Notes: a model not told the origin generated them from the letters alone. Positions 1 through 6,678 are shown, counted from the first letter of the stretch. The stretch is 8,460 nucleotides of DNA from Streptococcaceae bacterium (GCA_902836505.1 CADFQU010000029.1:1-8460); one strand, 5' to 3'. Program-made: numbers and translations.

Positions 1-827
1 GCTCTTGCACCATAGGCGACAAAGGATTCGTCCGTTTTCTCACCTTCTAGATAAGCAAGGATGAAATTCATAGAGCCAAACAAGAAGGGAAGGGCATAAA
101 AGACAGCATAGTTCCCGCCAAAGCCAAGCACTCCAGCAAGAAGGTAGAAGAGCAGCTGAACTTGTCCTGCAATTTTTTCACTTGCAACCAGGCTTCTAAC
201 CATCCGATACAGGCTCGTCCCAGCAAAAAAGTAAGCTAAAATCTGGAAGGCCACCAAGAGAACTTGACCTCCTACCAAACTTCCTAAAGCGCTGAGCCCG
301 TAGTAGAGCAAACCATTGACCCCAAAGAAATGACCATAGGGAACTTGACCTTGAGAAATCGCCCAACCGGCATATAAGTCCTGGGTTTGTTGATTAGTCG
401 CAACTAAGTTGATAAAAGGAAGAGCTACATGGACCATCCCAAGTAGGACACTAAAAGCAATTGGTAGTGACAAGGGAACTGGTCGCTTAATGGCATAGCG
501 CCCCAAGGACTTTTCATCTTCTTGGTTTTCTAACGACTCTTCTACATCCTCTTGGTCTCTTGACCTCGCTTCAACCTTCTCTTTGCGACGATGACCAGAT
601 CGTGATAAGCGACTTAGAGTTTCGGTCGAAGCTTCTGTTTCGGCCCCTTCTCCATTAACCTGGCTCTCTTCCTGGTTCTTCTCTGATCCCACCGGTTGAC
701 TAGCAGTCAAAACTTCTTCTTCCCGGCTAATCGATTGTTCCAATACCTTTCGTAGCTCTTGAGTATCTTGAAAATTGGATCCGACACTTAAGCCAAGTTT
801 ATGCGATTCTTTTTCTTTTTCACTCAT
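1..827 (-). CDS. GT-C-like multispanning membrane protein, N-terminal 275 residues (gene runs off the window)
   Basis: I translated the minus strand from the ATG at 827-825 and found it open for 275 codons to the window edge, so the C-terminal part is missing. Residues 1-118 are hydrophilic and very rich in Glu, Ser, Arg and Lys, with no membrane segment: a long, probably disordered cytoplasmic extension. From about residue 119 there are several hydrophobic segments (about 119-140, 165-182, 186-202, 222-236, 240-258). The loop after the first segment carries DLYAGWAISQGQVPYGHFF. This resembles the first outer loop of GT-C glycosyltransferases (PMT/ArnT-like), where an acidic residue near xxYxxA and a PYxxFF motif are typical. 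The role is therefore inferred to be transfer of a lipid-linked sugar at the membrane, but no substrate can be named and a non-enzymatic membrane role is possible. A Shine-Dalgarno AAAGGA lies 11 bases before the ATG, and a good promoter lies at 886-914. Confidence 0.7.
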   Translation of the reverse strand, partial: MSEKEKESHKLGLSVGSNFQDTQELRKVLEQSISREEEVLTASQPVGSEKNQEESQVNGEGAETEASTETLSRLSRSGHRRKEKVEARSRDQEDVEESLENQEDEKSLGRYAIKRPVPLSLPIAFSVLLGMVHVALPFINLVATNQQTQDLYAGWAISQGQVPYGHFFGVNGLLYYGLSALGSLVGGQVLLVAFQILAYFFAGTSLYRMVRSLVASEKIAGQVQLLFYLLAGVLGFGGNYAVFYALPFLFGSMNFILAYLEGEKTDESFVAYGAR

Positions 828-885
828 ACCTTGTTTTTTCCTTTACTAGACTAGCAAATGCTAAAGGGCACATGCATACCCTACT

Positions 886-914
886 AGTATATCAAAAATG
901 GACCCAGCTGTCAG
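886..914 (-). promoter_or_regulatory. Sigma-A-type promoter for the membrane protein gene
   Basis: On the minus strand, CTGACA (914-909, five of six to TTGACA) is followed by a 17-base spacer and TATACT (891-886, five of six to TATAAT). It lies about 60 bases upstream of the start codon, directly downstream of the hisS terminator. The membrane gene can therefore be transcribed independently of hisS. Confidence 0.65.
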
Positions 915-945
915 CTTTCTCCACAAGTAGATGATAGATTGTATA

Positions 946-980
946 CAAAAAGACCGATACCTTCTTGGCATCCGTCTTTT
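946..980 (-). terminator. Rho-independent terminator after hisS
   Basis: Read on the minus strand, AAAAGACGGATGCC (980-967), loop AAGAA and GGTATCGGTCTTTTT form a 14-bp stem with one mismatch and one G-U pair, ending in a run of T. It begins a few bases past the hisS stop codon. Confidence 0.85.
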
Positions 981-984
981 CTTT

Positions 985-2259
985 TTAAAGTTGATTCAAG
1001 ACAGCCTGAAAATCGTTTTTTACTTCTTCGATGGAAGTGGTCACTTCTTGACGAGTCTGGTTATTTTTGACGGTGATTTGGCCACTTTCAACCTCGCTAC
1101 CACCTAAGGCAATGATAGTTTTTGCCCCAAAGACGTCAGCCGACTTGAACTGAGCCTTCAACTTACGGCCTAGGTAATCACGTTCTGCGACAAAGCCTTG
1201 ACGTCGAAGGGCCTGAACCAATTCCAAAGCGGCTACTTCTGCTTCTGAGCCCAATACAGCAATGTAGACATCCAATGACGTCTCAACTGGAAGCTCAACT
1301 CCCTGTTTATCGAGGATCAACAAGAGACGCTCAAGGCCCATCCCAAAACCGAAACCTGGCGTTGCTGGTCCACCAAAATATTCTACCAAGCCATCGTAAC
1401 GACCTCCCGCACAAACGGTCAATTCATTTCCATCTACTTCTGTCACGAATTCGAAAATGGTGTGGTTGTAGTAGTCTAGGCCACGAACCATGTTGGTGTC
1501 GATGACATAGTCAATTCCTAGACCATCTAGCATAGTCCGCACAGCATCAAAGTGTTCCTGGCTTTCTTCGTCCAAGTAGTCTAGGATAGATGGAGCATTC
1601 TCAACCGCTTGTTTATCTTCTTTTTCTTTTGAATCCAAAACGCGGAGCGGATTTTCCTCTAAACGGCGTTGGCTATCCTTTGAAAGTTGGTCCTTCATCG
1701 GAAGGAGGTAGTCGATCAAAGCTTGACGATAAGCCGCACGACTGGCTGTACTACCAAGGGTGTTCAAGTGGAGGACGACATTTTCAATGCCAATCTCTTT
1801 GAAGAATTGATCAGCCATGGCAATCGTCTCAACATCCGTTGCAGGATTACTAGATCCAAAACACTCTACTCCAATCTGGTGGAATTGACGCAAACGACCA
1901 GCTTGAGGGCGCTCATAGCGGAACATGGGACCGATATAATAGACCTTGCTTGGTTTTTGAACCTCTGGTGCAAATAGTTTATTTTCAACATAGGAGCGGA
2001 CCACCGGTGCTGTGCCTTCTGGACGCAACGTAATGTGACGATCTCCCTTATCATAGAAGTCGTACATCTCCTTGGTCACGATATCCGTTGTATCCCCAAC
2101 AGAACGACTAATCACTTCGTAATGCTCAAAAATAGGTGTGCGGATCTCAGCATAATTGTATTTTTTAAAGGTTTCGCGAGCAAATCCTTCTACATATTGC
2201 CACTTAGCGGACTCCTGTGGCAGGATATCTTGGGTTCCTTTTGGTTTTTGTAATTTCAT
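985..2259 (-). CDS. hisS: Histidyl-tRNA synthetase
   Basis: Class II aminoacyl-tRNA synthetase that joins histidine to tRNA-His using ATP, in the cytoplasm. Numbered from the chosen start, motif 1 lies near residues 39-45 (IRTPIFE). Motif 2 is at 112-132 ([16 protein letters not shown]). The two histidine-binding signatures are at 258-270 ([12 protein letters not shown]) and 284-291 (AGGRYDGL). Motif 3 is at 302-312 ([11 protein letters not shown]), and the anticodon-binding domain covers about 329-424. The length of 424 residues is normal for the family and nothing is broken. The reading frame could begin at a GTG at 2268, giving MVSMKLQ, but I chose the ATG at 2259. The Shine-Dalgarno AAAGGAG (2274-2268) then sits 8 bases upstream, whereas the GTG overlaps it, and streptococcal HisRS begins MKLQKPKG. 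It lies downstream of asnA on the same strand but is separated from it by a terminator, so it is probably its own unit. Confidence 0.97.
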   Translation of the reverse strand: MKLQKPKGTQDILPQESAKWQYVEGFARETFKKYNYAEIRTPIFEHYEVISRSVGDTTDIVTKEMYDFYDKGDRHITLRPEGTAPVVRSYVENKLFAPEVQKPSKVYYIGPMFRYERPQAGRLRQFHQIGVECFGSSNPATDVETIAMADQFFKEIGIENVVLHLNTLGSTASRAAYRQALIDYLLPMKDQLSKDSQRRLEENPLRVLDSKEKEDKQAVENAPSILDYLDEESQEHFDAVRTMLDGLGIDYVIDTNMVRGLDYYNHTIFEFVTEVDGNELTVCAGGRYDGLVEYFGGPATPGFGFGMGLERLLLILDKQGVELPVETSLDVYIAVLGSEAEVAALELVQALRRQGFVAERDYLGRKLKAQFKSADVFGAKTIIALGGSEVESGQITVKNNQTRQEVTTSIEEVKNDFQAVLNQL

Positions 2260-2292
2260 AGACACCACTCCTTTGCTTGCATTGTACTATTT

Positions 2293-2301
2293 ATTCTATC
2301 A
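2293..2301 (-). promoter_or_regulatory. Possible extended -10 promoter of hisS
   Basis: On the minus strand TGATAGAAT matches an extended -10 element (TG, one base, TAGAAT). It lies about 34 bases before the hisS start and after the asnA terminator. I see no convincing -35 box at 16-18 bases, so the call rests on the extended -10 and its position. Confidence 0.4.
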
Positions 2302-2387
2302 TAATTTCTAGTTCGTGACAGTGCTCAAGCGAGAAAATCATCTCACAAGACCATCAGGAAGAGAAAAAGCTAGCTTCTCTAACCCCA

Positions 2388-2424
2388 TAAAAATAGAGCC
2401 CGCATCAAATGCAAGGCTCTATTT
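2388..2424 (-). terminator. Rho-independent terminator after asnA
   Basis: On the minus strand AAATAGAGCC (2424-2415) pairs perfectly with GGCTCTATTT (2400-2391). An inner GCAT/ATGC stem and a TTG loop close the hairpin, and a short T run follows. It lies 27 bases beyond the asnA stop. Confidence 0.88.
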
Positions 2425-2450
2425 CTTTCGTTGCTTTACTTGCAACTATC

Positions 2451-3443
2451 TTATAAGATATTTTCATATTGTTCGCGAACTTCCTGTGGCCAGACGCTGG
2501 TCTGGACTTCTCCGATATGTTTCTTACGAAGCAAGAACATAGCCATCCGTGATTGACCGATCCCACCTCCGATAGTTAGTGGAAACAGACCATTCAAAAG
2601 CGCACGATGCCACTCCAATTCCAAACGATCTTGATCTCCTGTAATAGCAACCTGGCGTTTGAGGGTATCCTCATCGACCCGGATCCCCATAGAAGACAAT
2701 TCGAAAGCCGCACCTAGGTTATCATTCCAAACTAGAATATCCCCATTTAAGCCCTTGTAGCCATTTTCTGTTTCTGTCGTCCAGTCATCATAGTCAGGCG
2801 CCCGTCCATCATGCGGTTTGCCATCTGATAAGACGCCACCAATCCCAATCAAAAAGACTGCTCCATATTCTTTGGTGATGGCATTTTCCCGTTCTTTCGG
2901 TGTCAAGTCAGGATAACGCTCTACCAACTCTTCTGTGTGGATAAAGGTGATTTGCTTCGGCAAGATCGATTCAATATCATAGCGAGCTTCAACTGCCAAC
3001 TCCGTTAAACGAATGGCCTTGTAGATTTTTTCAACCGTTTCTTTCAAGTAAGCAAGGTTGCGGTGGCCATTGGGAATGACCTTCTCCCAGTCCCATTGGT
3101 CGACATAAACTGAGTGGGTCGCATCTAATGAATCTTCATCCGGACGAAGGGCCTTCATATGAACGAAGAGACCTTCCCCTTCCCCAAAGCCAAATCGCGC
3201 CAAGGTATGACGTTTCCATTTTGCAAGGGAATGAACCACTTCATAGGTCTCATTAGGAATTTGCAAGACCTTTACAGAGACAGGGTTTTCCACTCCGGAT
3301 AGGTTGTCCTGCATCCCATCTCCTACCTTGCTCAAGATTGGACCTTGAACCTCAACGACTTCTAGTTTATCTTTCAAATACTGGGTAAATGTTGTTTTTA
3401 CAAATGAAATTTCTTCTTGTTGGTGAATAAAACTCTTCTTCAT
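2451..3443 (-). CDS. asnA: Aspartate-ammonia ligase (asparagine synthetase A)
   Basis: Makes asparagine from aspartate, ammonia and ATP (releasing AMP and PPi) in the cytoplasm. The 330-residue length is that of the AsnA family, which has a class II tRNA-synthetase-like fold. Visible family segments are [10 protein letters not shown] (41-50), AKWKRH (74-79), FGFGEGEGL (84-92), LRPDED (99-104), [14 protein letters not shown] (107-120), [10 protein letters not shown] (212-221), [11 protein letters not shown] (248-258) and the motif-3-like GGGIGQSRM (292-300). D46, K77, R100, Q116, D118, D219, E248, S251, R255 and R299 are all present; these are the active-site positions I recall for E. coli AsnA. 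The start is supported by AAAGGGAG just upstream of the ATG at 3443. It has its own promoter (3473-3500) and terminator (2388-2424), so it is probably monocistronic. Confidence 0.97.
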   Translation of the reverse strand: MKKSFIHQQEEISFVKTTFTQYLKDKLEVVEVQGPILSKVGDGMQDNLSGVENPVSVKVLQIPNETYEVVHSLAKWKRHTLARFGFGEGEGLFVHMKALRPDEDSLDATHSVYVDQWDWEKVIPNGHRNLAYLKETVEKIYKAIRLTELAVEARYDIESILPKQITFIHTEELVERYPDLTPKERENAITKEYGAVFLIGIGGVLSDGKPHDGRAPDYDDWTTETENGYKGLNGDILVWNDNLGAAFELSSMGIRVDEDTLKRQVAITGDQDRLELEWHRALLNGLFPLTIGGGIGQSRMAMFLLRKKHIGEVQTSVWPQEVREQYENIL

Positions 3444-3472
3444 AGAGACTCCCTTTAAATAGTATGATTTTG

Positions 3473-3500
3473 ATTATACGCTTTTTTAGAGAAAAATCAA
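3473..3500 (-). promoter_or_regulatory. Promoter of asnA
   Basis: On the minus strand TTGATT (3500-3495), a 16-base spacer and a perfect TATAAT (3478-3473) lie about 30 bases before the asnA start. The resulting leader is only about 25 bases, which leaves no room for a T-box or other long attenuator. Confidence 0.7.
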
Positions 3501-3510
3501 TACTTACTGC

Positions 3511-3540
3511 TTCAAAAAGGGGTTTTGAAAGCTGTTTCAA
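3511..3540. repeat. Two overlapping inverted repeats upstream of the asnA -35 box
   Basis: TTCAAAA (3511-3517) and TTTTGAA (3523-3529) are perfect 7-base arms around AGGGG. Overlapping them, TTGAAA (3525-3530) and TTTCAA (3535-3540) are perfect 6-base arms around GCTG. They start 11 bases upstream of the asnA -35 box, where an activator or repressor could bind. No binding protein can be named, and chance is not excluded in AT-rich spacer. Confidence 0.4.
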
Positions 3541-3586
3541 TACTGACTCCTTTCAGCTATTTAACCTATCTATTTTATACTCATTT

Positions 3587-3621
3587 TTATTTTAACAATC
3601 AAAGTTATACTGTTGAAATAA
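3587..3621. promoter_or_regulatory. Inverted repeat over the adhesin -35 box (operator candidate)
   Basis: TTATTTTAACA (3587-3597) and TGTTGAAATAA (3611-3621) match as an inverted repeat at 10 of 11 positions, with a 13-base spacer. The right arm contains the whole -35 box TTGAAA (3613-3618) of the adhesin promoter, which is a natural place for a repressor. The regulator is unknown. Confidence 0.45.
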
Positions 3622-3641
3622 GGCGTTTTTTGTGCTACAAT
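3613..3641 (+). promoter_or_regulatory. Promoter of the LPXTG adhesin gene
   Basis: TTGAAA (3613-3618, five of six), a 17-base spacer and TACAAT (3636-3641, five of six) with a TG one base upstream (extended -10). Transcription would start near 3648, almost 200 bases before the adhesin start codon. No comparable promoter is seen closer to the gene. Confidence 0.7.
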
Positions 3642-3647
3642 CTATCT

Positions 3648-3845
3648 AAGAAGACGATCTTGTGATTGTTTGAACAAAGGGAGGATTTCATTCTTAACAA
3701 CACCATAACGAACAACCGATTAACCTGTCGCAATACCGTGTCGTTTAATAGCGACTCCATCTTTTGGAAACCTACTGATAGTCTTATTTGAACTAAGAGT
3801 AGGATTGTTTATTAAACACCCATTTTATGAAAAAGGAAGAAAATT
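3648..3845 (+). promoter_or_regulatory. Long, possibly structured 5' leader of the adhesin mRNA
   Basis: This is most of the 402-base gap between asnA and the adhesin; apart from the two promoters and the inverted repeats described separately, I see no gene in the gap. Arms visible by eye are GTTTAATA (3743-3750) with TATTAAAC (3810-3817), CCTAC (3771-3775) with GTAGG (3799-3803), and TCTTA (3782-3786) with TAAGA (3794-3798). These nest into one branched hairpin just before the ribosome-binding site. GTCGC (3727-3731) and GTCG (3740-3743) could compete for GCGAC (3751-3755). I recognise no known riboswitch or T-box and see no terminator in the leader, so control would more likely act on translation or stability. 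An 8-codon frame (ATG 3827 to TAA 3851-3853) overlaps the adhesin start but lacks a clear Shine-Dalgarno. The likely adhesin site is AAGGA (about 3833-3837). Confidence 0.45.
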
Positions 3846-5507
3846 ATGGATAAAAAGAAATTTTGGATTTTCCCATTCGTTCTTTGTCTACTAGCCACCC
3901 TATTCACTTTAGGTTTGAATAAATCATCTGCTGAAACACCAACTGTCTCGATAACAGGAAAATTTGCGGACACGATTACCAGTGTCAACGTCACCAATAA
4001 CGAGGGCGGAGATCTCACTTGGGAGTTGGAGCAATGGGCTACTTTCCGAATTAATGCCACCTACGATTTAGCCGGAAAAAATGTCAAGGCAGGGGATACC
4101 ACTGTCGTGACTGTGCCGGAGGCCCTCATCATTTCTTCAGACAGCTTCGAGATTCGAGATGTTAACACCAACGAGATCATTGCTCATGCAACCGTAGATG
4201 CTGCAAAAAAATCGATTTCCCTCACCTATACAGACTATGTTGAAAAACACTCTGACACTAACGGCTCCTTCTTCTTCTATGCGCGGATTGATTTCCAAAA
4301 GCACCCTGAAAAAGGAGAAATTCCGATTGAAATCACCATTAACAACGAGCTTAAGGTCGGCGGAAAAGTAACCTTCAAGGGAGTTGGAGACGGGAATCCC
4401 AAAGTTTTGACAAAGACGAGCTGGGTGAATTCAGACAATCACAAGAAGGTATCCTATACCATTTCTGTCAACCGGACCAGAGAAAATATCAATAGCGTGA
4501 CCATTGAAGATCACATGAAATTTACCAACGCTTCTTATGTGCCTGGTAGCATTAAAATCATAAAAGGGAACTTTGCCTTTGTAGCAGGTGAATGGCAATT
4601 TAGCAACCGAACAGATGTCACTGACCAACACAAGGTGACCATTAGTGAAGACGGCCAATCCTTTGTAGTTGACTTAGGCAATATCACTGAAAACGACCAG
4701 TATCGTATTGCTTACGACGTTGAGCTCAACTACGAGCCTGTAGATGGCGAACTCCTAAAAAATGATGCCGTTTTAAAAGGAAAAAATACAGTAGTGAAAG
4801 AAGTAACCAATGCTGCCGCTGTACAAATCGCTGGTGGCTCTGGTATTGGTTATGTATTTACCATCAATATCCACAAAGTAGATGATGCCAACCAACCTCT
4901 TCAAGGTGCCAAATTCAAGGTCGTACGTCAGGCGAACAACCAAGTCATCGGTGAGTATGTAACCGACGAAAACGGGAACATTACTGTCAGTGCTTTGCTA
5001 AAAGATAAGTATATCTTAACTGAAACCGAAGCACCTGCAGGCTACAGCATTAAATCTGCAGATACAGAAGTCAATGCTGAAGATTTCGGAGCCGATCACT
5101 CAGTAACCAAGACAATCGTCAATCCGAAGGAAGAAACAACGACTTCAACGACAACGACAACCACAACCACAACAACGACGACTTCGACGACTACAACGAC
5201 TGAAGAGCCAACTACTACTTCAACGACGACAACAACCAAAGAAGCTACAACCACTTCAACAACGACAGGTGAAACAACGACAACAACTACTACAAGTGAA
5301 GAACCTAAAACAACTTCAACTACGACTCCTACTCCAACACCAACTCCGTCATCTTCAACAACTGAAGGTACCGGCGATGGCAAAGGTAAAGGTCGTAAGA
5401 AAGTTCTCCCAAGTACAGGTGAAGTCGCAGCTACTGGATTCATTGTCCTCGGAGCAGTTGTTCTATCAGGTGCTATCTTATTGAAACGTAAACTCTCAAA
5501 TCAATAA
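3846..5507 (+). CDS. LPXTG wall-anchored adhesin with Cna/Sdr-like binding region and Thr-rich stalk
   Basis: Surface protein of 553 residues, predicted to be exported and linked to peptidoglycan by sortase A. Residues 1-29 are a signal peptide (MDKKK, a hydrophobic core, probable cut after SSA), without a YSIRK motif. Residues about 30-180 look like a Big_8/adhesin N-terminal Ig-like domain (GDTTVVTVPEAL at 83-94). Residues about 185-328 look like a Cna-type collagen-binding fold (TSWVNSDNHKKVSYTISVN at 191-209). Residues about 336-427 form a SpaA/Cna_B domain whose K344, E393 (in ETEAPAGY) and N426 fit the usual intramolecular isopeptide triad. A Thr-rich stalk (about 431-494) and a TP repeat follow. 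Then come a basic GKGKGRKK, LPSTGE (521-526), a hydrophobic segment and a KRKLSNQ tail. The ligand cannot be read from sequence: collagen, fibrinogen or another host protein are all possible. It is a single-gene unit with its own promoter and terminator. Confidence 0.92.
   Translation: MDKKKFWIFPFVLCLLATLFTLGLNKSSAETPTVSITGKFADTITSVNVTNNEGGDLTWELEQWATFRINATYDLAGKNVKAGDTTVVTVPEALIISSDSFEIRDVNTNEIIAHATVDAAKKSISLTYTDYVEKHSDTNGSFFFYARIDFQKHPEKGEIPIEITINNELKVGGKVTFKGVGDGNPKVLTKTSWVNSDNHKKVSYTISVNRTRENINSVTIEDHMKFTNASYVPGSIKIIKGNFAFVAGEWQFSNRTDVTDQHKVTISEDGQSFVVDLGNITENDQYRIAYDVELNYEPVDGELLKNDAVLKGKNTVVKEVTNAAAVQIAGGSGIGYVFTINIHKVDDANQPLQGAKFKVVRQANNQVIGEYVTDENGNITVSALLKDKYILTETEAPAGYSIKSADTEVNAEDFGADHSVTKTIVNPKEETTTSTTTTTTTTTTTTSTTTTTEEPTTTSTTTTTKEATTTSTTTGETTTTTTTSEEPKTTSTTTPTPTPTPSSSTTEGTGDGKGKGRKKVLPSTGEVAATGFIVLGAVVLSGAILLKRKLSNQ
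5136..5348 (+). repeat. Thr-rich (TTTS/TTTTE) and TP repeat region within the adhesin
   Basis: Low-complexity coding repeats for the stalk, built from runs of Thr broken by Ser, EEP, KEA, GE and SEEP, then a short TP repeat. All four Thr codons (ACA, ACG, ACT, ACC) are mixed, so the DNA is not a perfect microsatellite and frame-shifting slippage is less likely. Length differences between strains through recombination are plausible. The Ser/Thr stretch is also a likely site for O-glycosylation if the strain has such a system (inference). Confidence 0.85.
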
Positions 5508-5522
5508 ACCTGACTAAATCGC

Positions 5523-5551
5523 AACCTCTAGCTAATAGCTAGAGGTTTTTT
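5523..5551 (+). terminator. Rho-independent terminator after the adhesin
   Basis: AACCTCTAGCT (5523-5533), loop AAT and AGCTAGAGGTT (5537-5547) form a perfect 11-bp stem followed by a T run, 15 bases past the stop codon. Confidence 0.95.
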
Positions 5552-5647
5552 GTATTCTAGAACAACATTCCTACTGGTAACAGTATCTTCCTAGCAGGTC
5601 GTAAGGAGATCCAATTCAGACCTATTTCGATTTTTTTCAAAATAGAG

Positions 5648-5676
5648 TTGACAAATCTATCTGGAAGTACTAGAAT
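5648..5676 (+). promoter_or_regulatory. Promoter of the sdpRI-like operon
   Basis: A perfect TTGACA (5648-5653), a 17-base spacer and TAGAAT (5671-5676, five of six to TATAAT). Its -10 end overlaps the left arm of the palindrome at 5674-5703, so a bound repressor would block the start region. Confidence 0.85.
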
Positions 5677-5703
5677 CTATTTAGAAAAAAATCTAAATAG
5701 ATT
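5674..5703. promoter_or_regulatory. Operator palindrome for the SdpR-like repressor
   Basis: AATCTATTTAGA (5674-5685) and TCTAAATAGATT (5692-5703) are perfect 12-base inverted arms around six A residues. The palindrome covers the end of the -10 box and the predicted transcription start. It ends 14 bases before the repressor start codon, just before the GGAG ribosome-binding site (5704-5707). A further half-site copy, AATCTAT (5654-5660), lies 20 bases upstream inside the promoter spacer. This fits autorepression by the ArsR-family product of the next gene. Confidence 0.8.
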
Positions 5704-5717
5704 GGAGAAGATAGAGA

Positions 5718-5999
5718 ATGAATTTTGCGCAAACATTTAAAGCTTTATCAAATCCGATAAGAAGAAGTATCTTAGAGCTGCTAAAGGCAGGGAAGTTATC
5801 TGCTGGAGATATCGCTGGTCATTTTGATGTAGCAGGAGCGACCATTTCCCATCATTTAAGCCTCCTCAAGCAGACGGATCTAATTCGAGAGGAAAAAGAG
5901 AAGAATTTTATCTACTATGAACTCAATACTTCTGTCTTGGAGGATTTAATGGTCTGGCTCGTTGATTTGAAAGGAGATTCTACTGATGAAAATGAATAA
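5718..5999 (+). CDS. ArsR-family transcriptional repressor, SdpR-like
   Basis: A 93-residue winged helix-turn-helix protein, the normal size for the family. An N-terminal helix with FKALSNPIRRSILELL (7-22) is followed by the DNA-binding helix-turn-helix (LSAGDIAGHFDVAGATISHHL, about 27-47) and the wing (about 55-69, ending FIYYELN). There is no cysteine, so the usual metal-sensing sites of ArsR or CadC are absent, as in SdpR. In Bacillus subtilis, SdpR represses its own operon and is relieved when SdpI in the membrane captures it in response to the SdpC toxin. The same gene pair and order here, with a perfect palindrome over the promoter, supports that role. The next gene starts inside this one (14-base overlap), so the two are co-translated. 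Confidence 0.88.
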   Translation: MNFAQTFKALSNPIRRSILELLKAGKLSAGDIAGHFDVAGATISHHLSLLKQTDLIREEKEKNFIYYELNTSVLEDLMVWLVDLKGDSTDENE

Positions 6000-6621
6000 A
6001 AAACTATTGACATTAACCTCTATTGTGATACTCTTGCCCATACTTTGGGGGCTGTTGATTTGGCCACAATTACCTAACCAAATCCCGATTCACTTTAATG
6101 CTGCTGGTCAGGCCAATAACTTCCAATCGAAAGTACTAGCTGTGTTTGGTCTTCCTGTTTTCCTTCTCTTGGTGCATCTGTTTGTGATTTTCGTGATTAG
6201 ACGCGATCCTAAGAATAGCGCTATGAATGAGAAAATGGTCAGAGTGATTTACTGGTTGACTCCAATCGTTTCCTTAAGTATCTCCTATCTCATCTATAGC
6301 AAAGCGCTAGGTTCTACTACCAATCCATCTGTTTTTGTTTCGGTTCTGCTAGGCCTCATCTTTGTGATCATGGGCAACTACATGCCGAAGCTAAAAGTGA
6401 ACCATACGGTTGGAATCCGTCTGCCTTGGACCTTACAGAGTGAAGATAACTGGCAAAAAACCCATCGCTTGGCAGGGAAGTTGTGGGTTCTCGGAGGCTT
6501 AATCCTCCTACTGGAAGCTGGCCTTCAATTCGCGCTTTCTTATGTATTGGTGCTGGTCATCCTCGCCATTGTGTTTTTCCCTATGATGTACTCTTATCAA
6601 TTAAGTCAGAAAAATCGTTAG
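5986..6621 (+). CDS. SdpI-family membrane protein (immunity/signal sensor)
   Basis: A 211-residue membrane protein with about six membrane segments (about 7-25, 51-71, 87-105, 116-131, 163-181, 183-203). The N-terminal part carries the DUF1648 pattern (WPQLPNQIPIHFNAAGQANNF, 26-46). The C-terminal part carries the SdpI signature (NYMPKLKVNHTVGIRLPW, 131-148; then NWQKTHRLAGKLW, 155-167). In Bacillus subtilis this family gives immunity to the SdpC toxin and holds the SdpR repressor at the membrane. No toxin or toxin-maturation genes (sdpA, sdpB, sdpC) are seen here, so this pair may answer a toxin made elsewhere or by competitors (inference). The start at 5986 is chosen because AAAGGAG (5970-5976) lies 9 bases upstream; the second ATG at 5992 is too far from it. 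Confidence 0.9.
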   Translation: MKMNKKLLTLTSIVILLPILWGLLIWPQLPNQIPIHFNAAGQANNFQSKVLAVFGLPVFLLLVHLFVIFVIRRDPKNSAMNEKMVRVIYWLTPIVSLSISYLIYSKALGSTTNPSVFVSVLLGLIFVIMGNYMPKLKVNHTVGIRLPWTLQSEDNWQKTHRLAGKLWVLGGLILLLEAGLQFALSYVLVLVILAIVFFPMMYSYQLSQKNR

Positions 6622-6625
6622 TATG

Positions 6626-6678
6626 AAAAACAACCAGAGAAGAACTAGTTTGGAACTGTTTCTTTTCCGGTTGTTTTT
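6626..6678. terminator. Bidirectional terminator between the sdpRI pair and the Nmad genes
   Basis: AAAAACAACC (6626-6635) pairs perfectly with GGTTGTTTTT (6669-6678). An inner GAGAAGAA...TTCTTTTC stem, with one G-U pair, extends it to nearly 20 bp. A T run follows on the plus strand, and on the minus strand the complementary arm also ends in T residues. It can stop both sdpI transcripts and read-through from the convergent Nmad genes. Confidence 0.85.

Noticed and set aside
1275..2253. Several plus-strand open frames of 70-96 codons across hisS
   Set aside because: They are shadows of the minus-strand HisRS frame, whose motifs are complete. Their peptides are unrecognisable and lack ribosome-binding sites.
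2260..2450. T-box leader for hisS
   Set aside because: Only about 190 bases separate asnA and hisS, part of which is the asnA terminator. No specifier or antiterminator consensus is visible.
5136..5348. Phase-variable repeat tract in the adhesin
   Set aside because: Thr codons are mixed and the repeats keep a three-base frame, so slippage would change stalk length rather than switch the gene off.
5096..5443. Minus-strand open frame very rich in Val/Glu opposite the adhesin stalk
   Set aside because: It is the mirror of the Thr-codon repeats (ACN read backwards gives NGT, mostly Val-like patterns). No ribosome-binding site, and it ends in well-supported plus-strand coding sequence.
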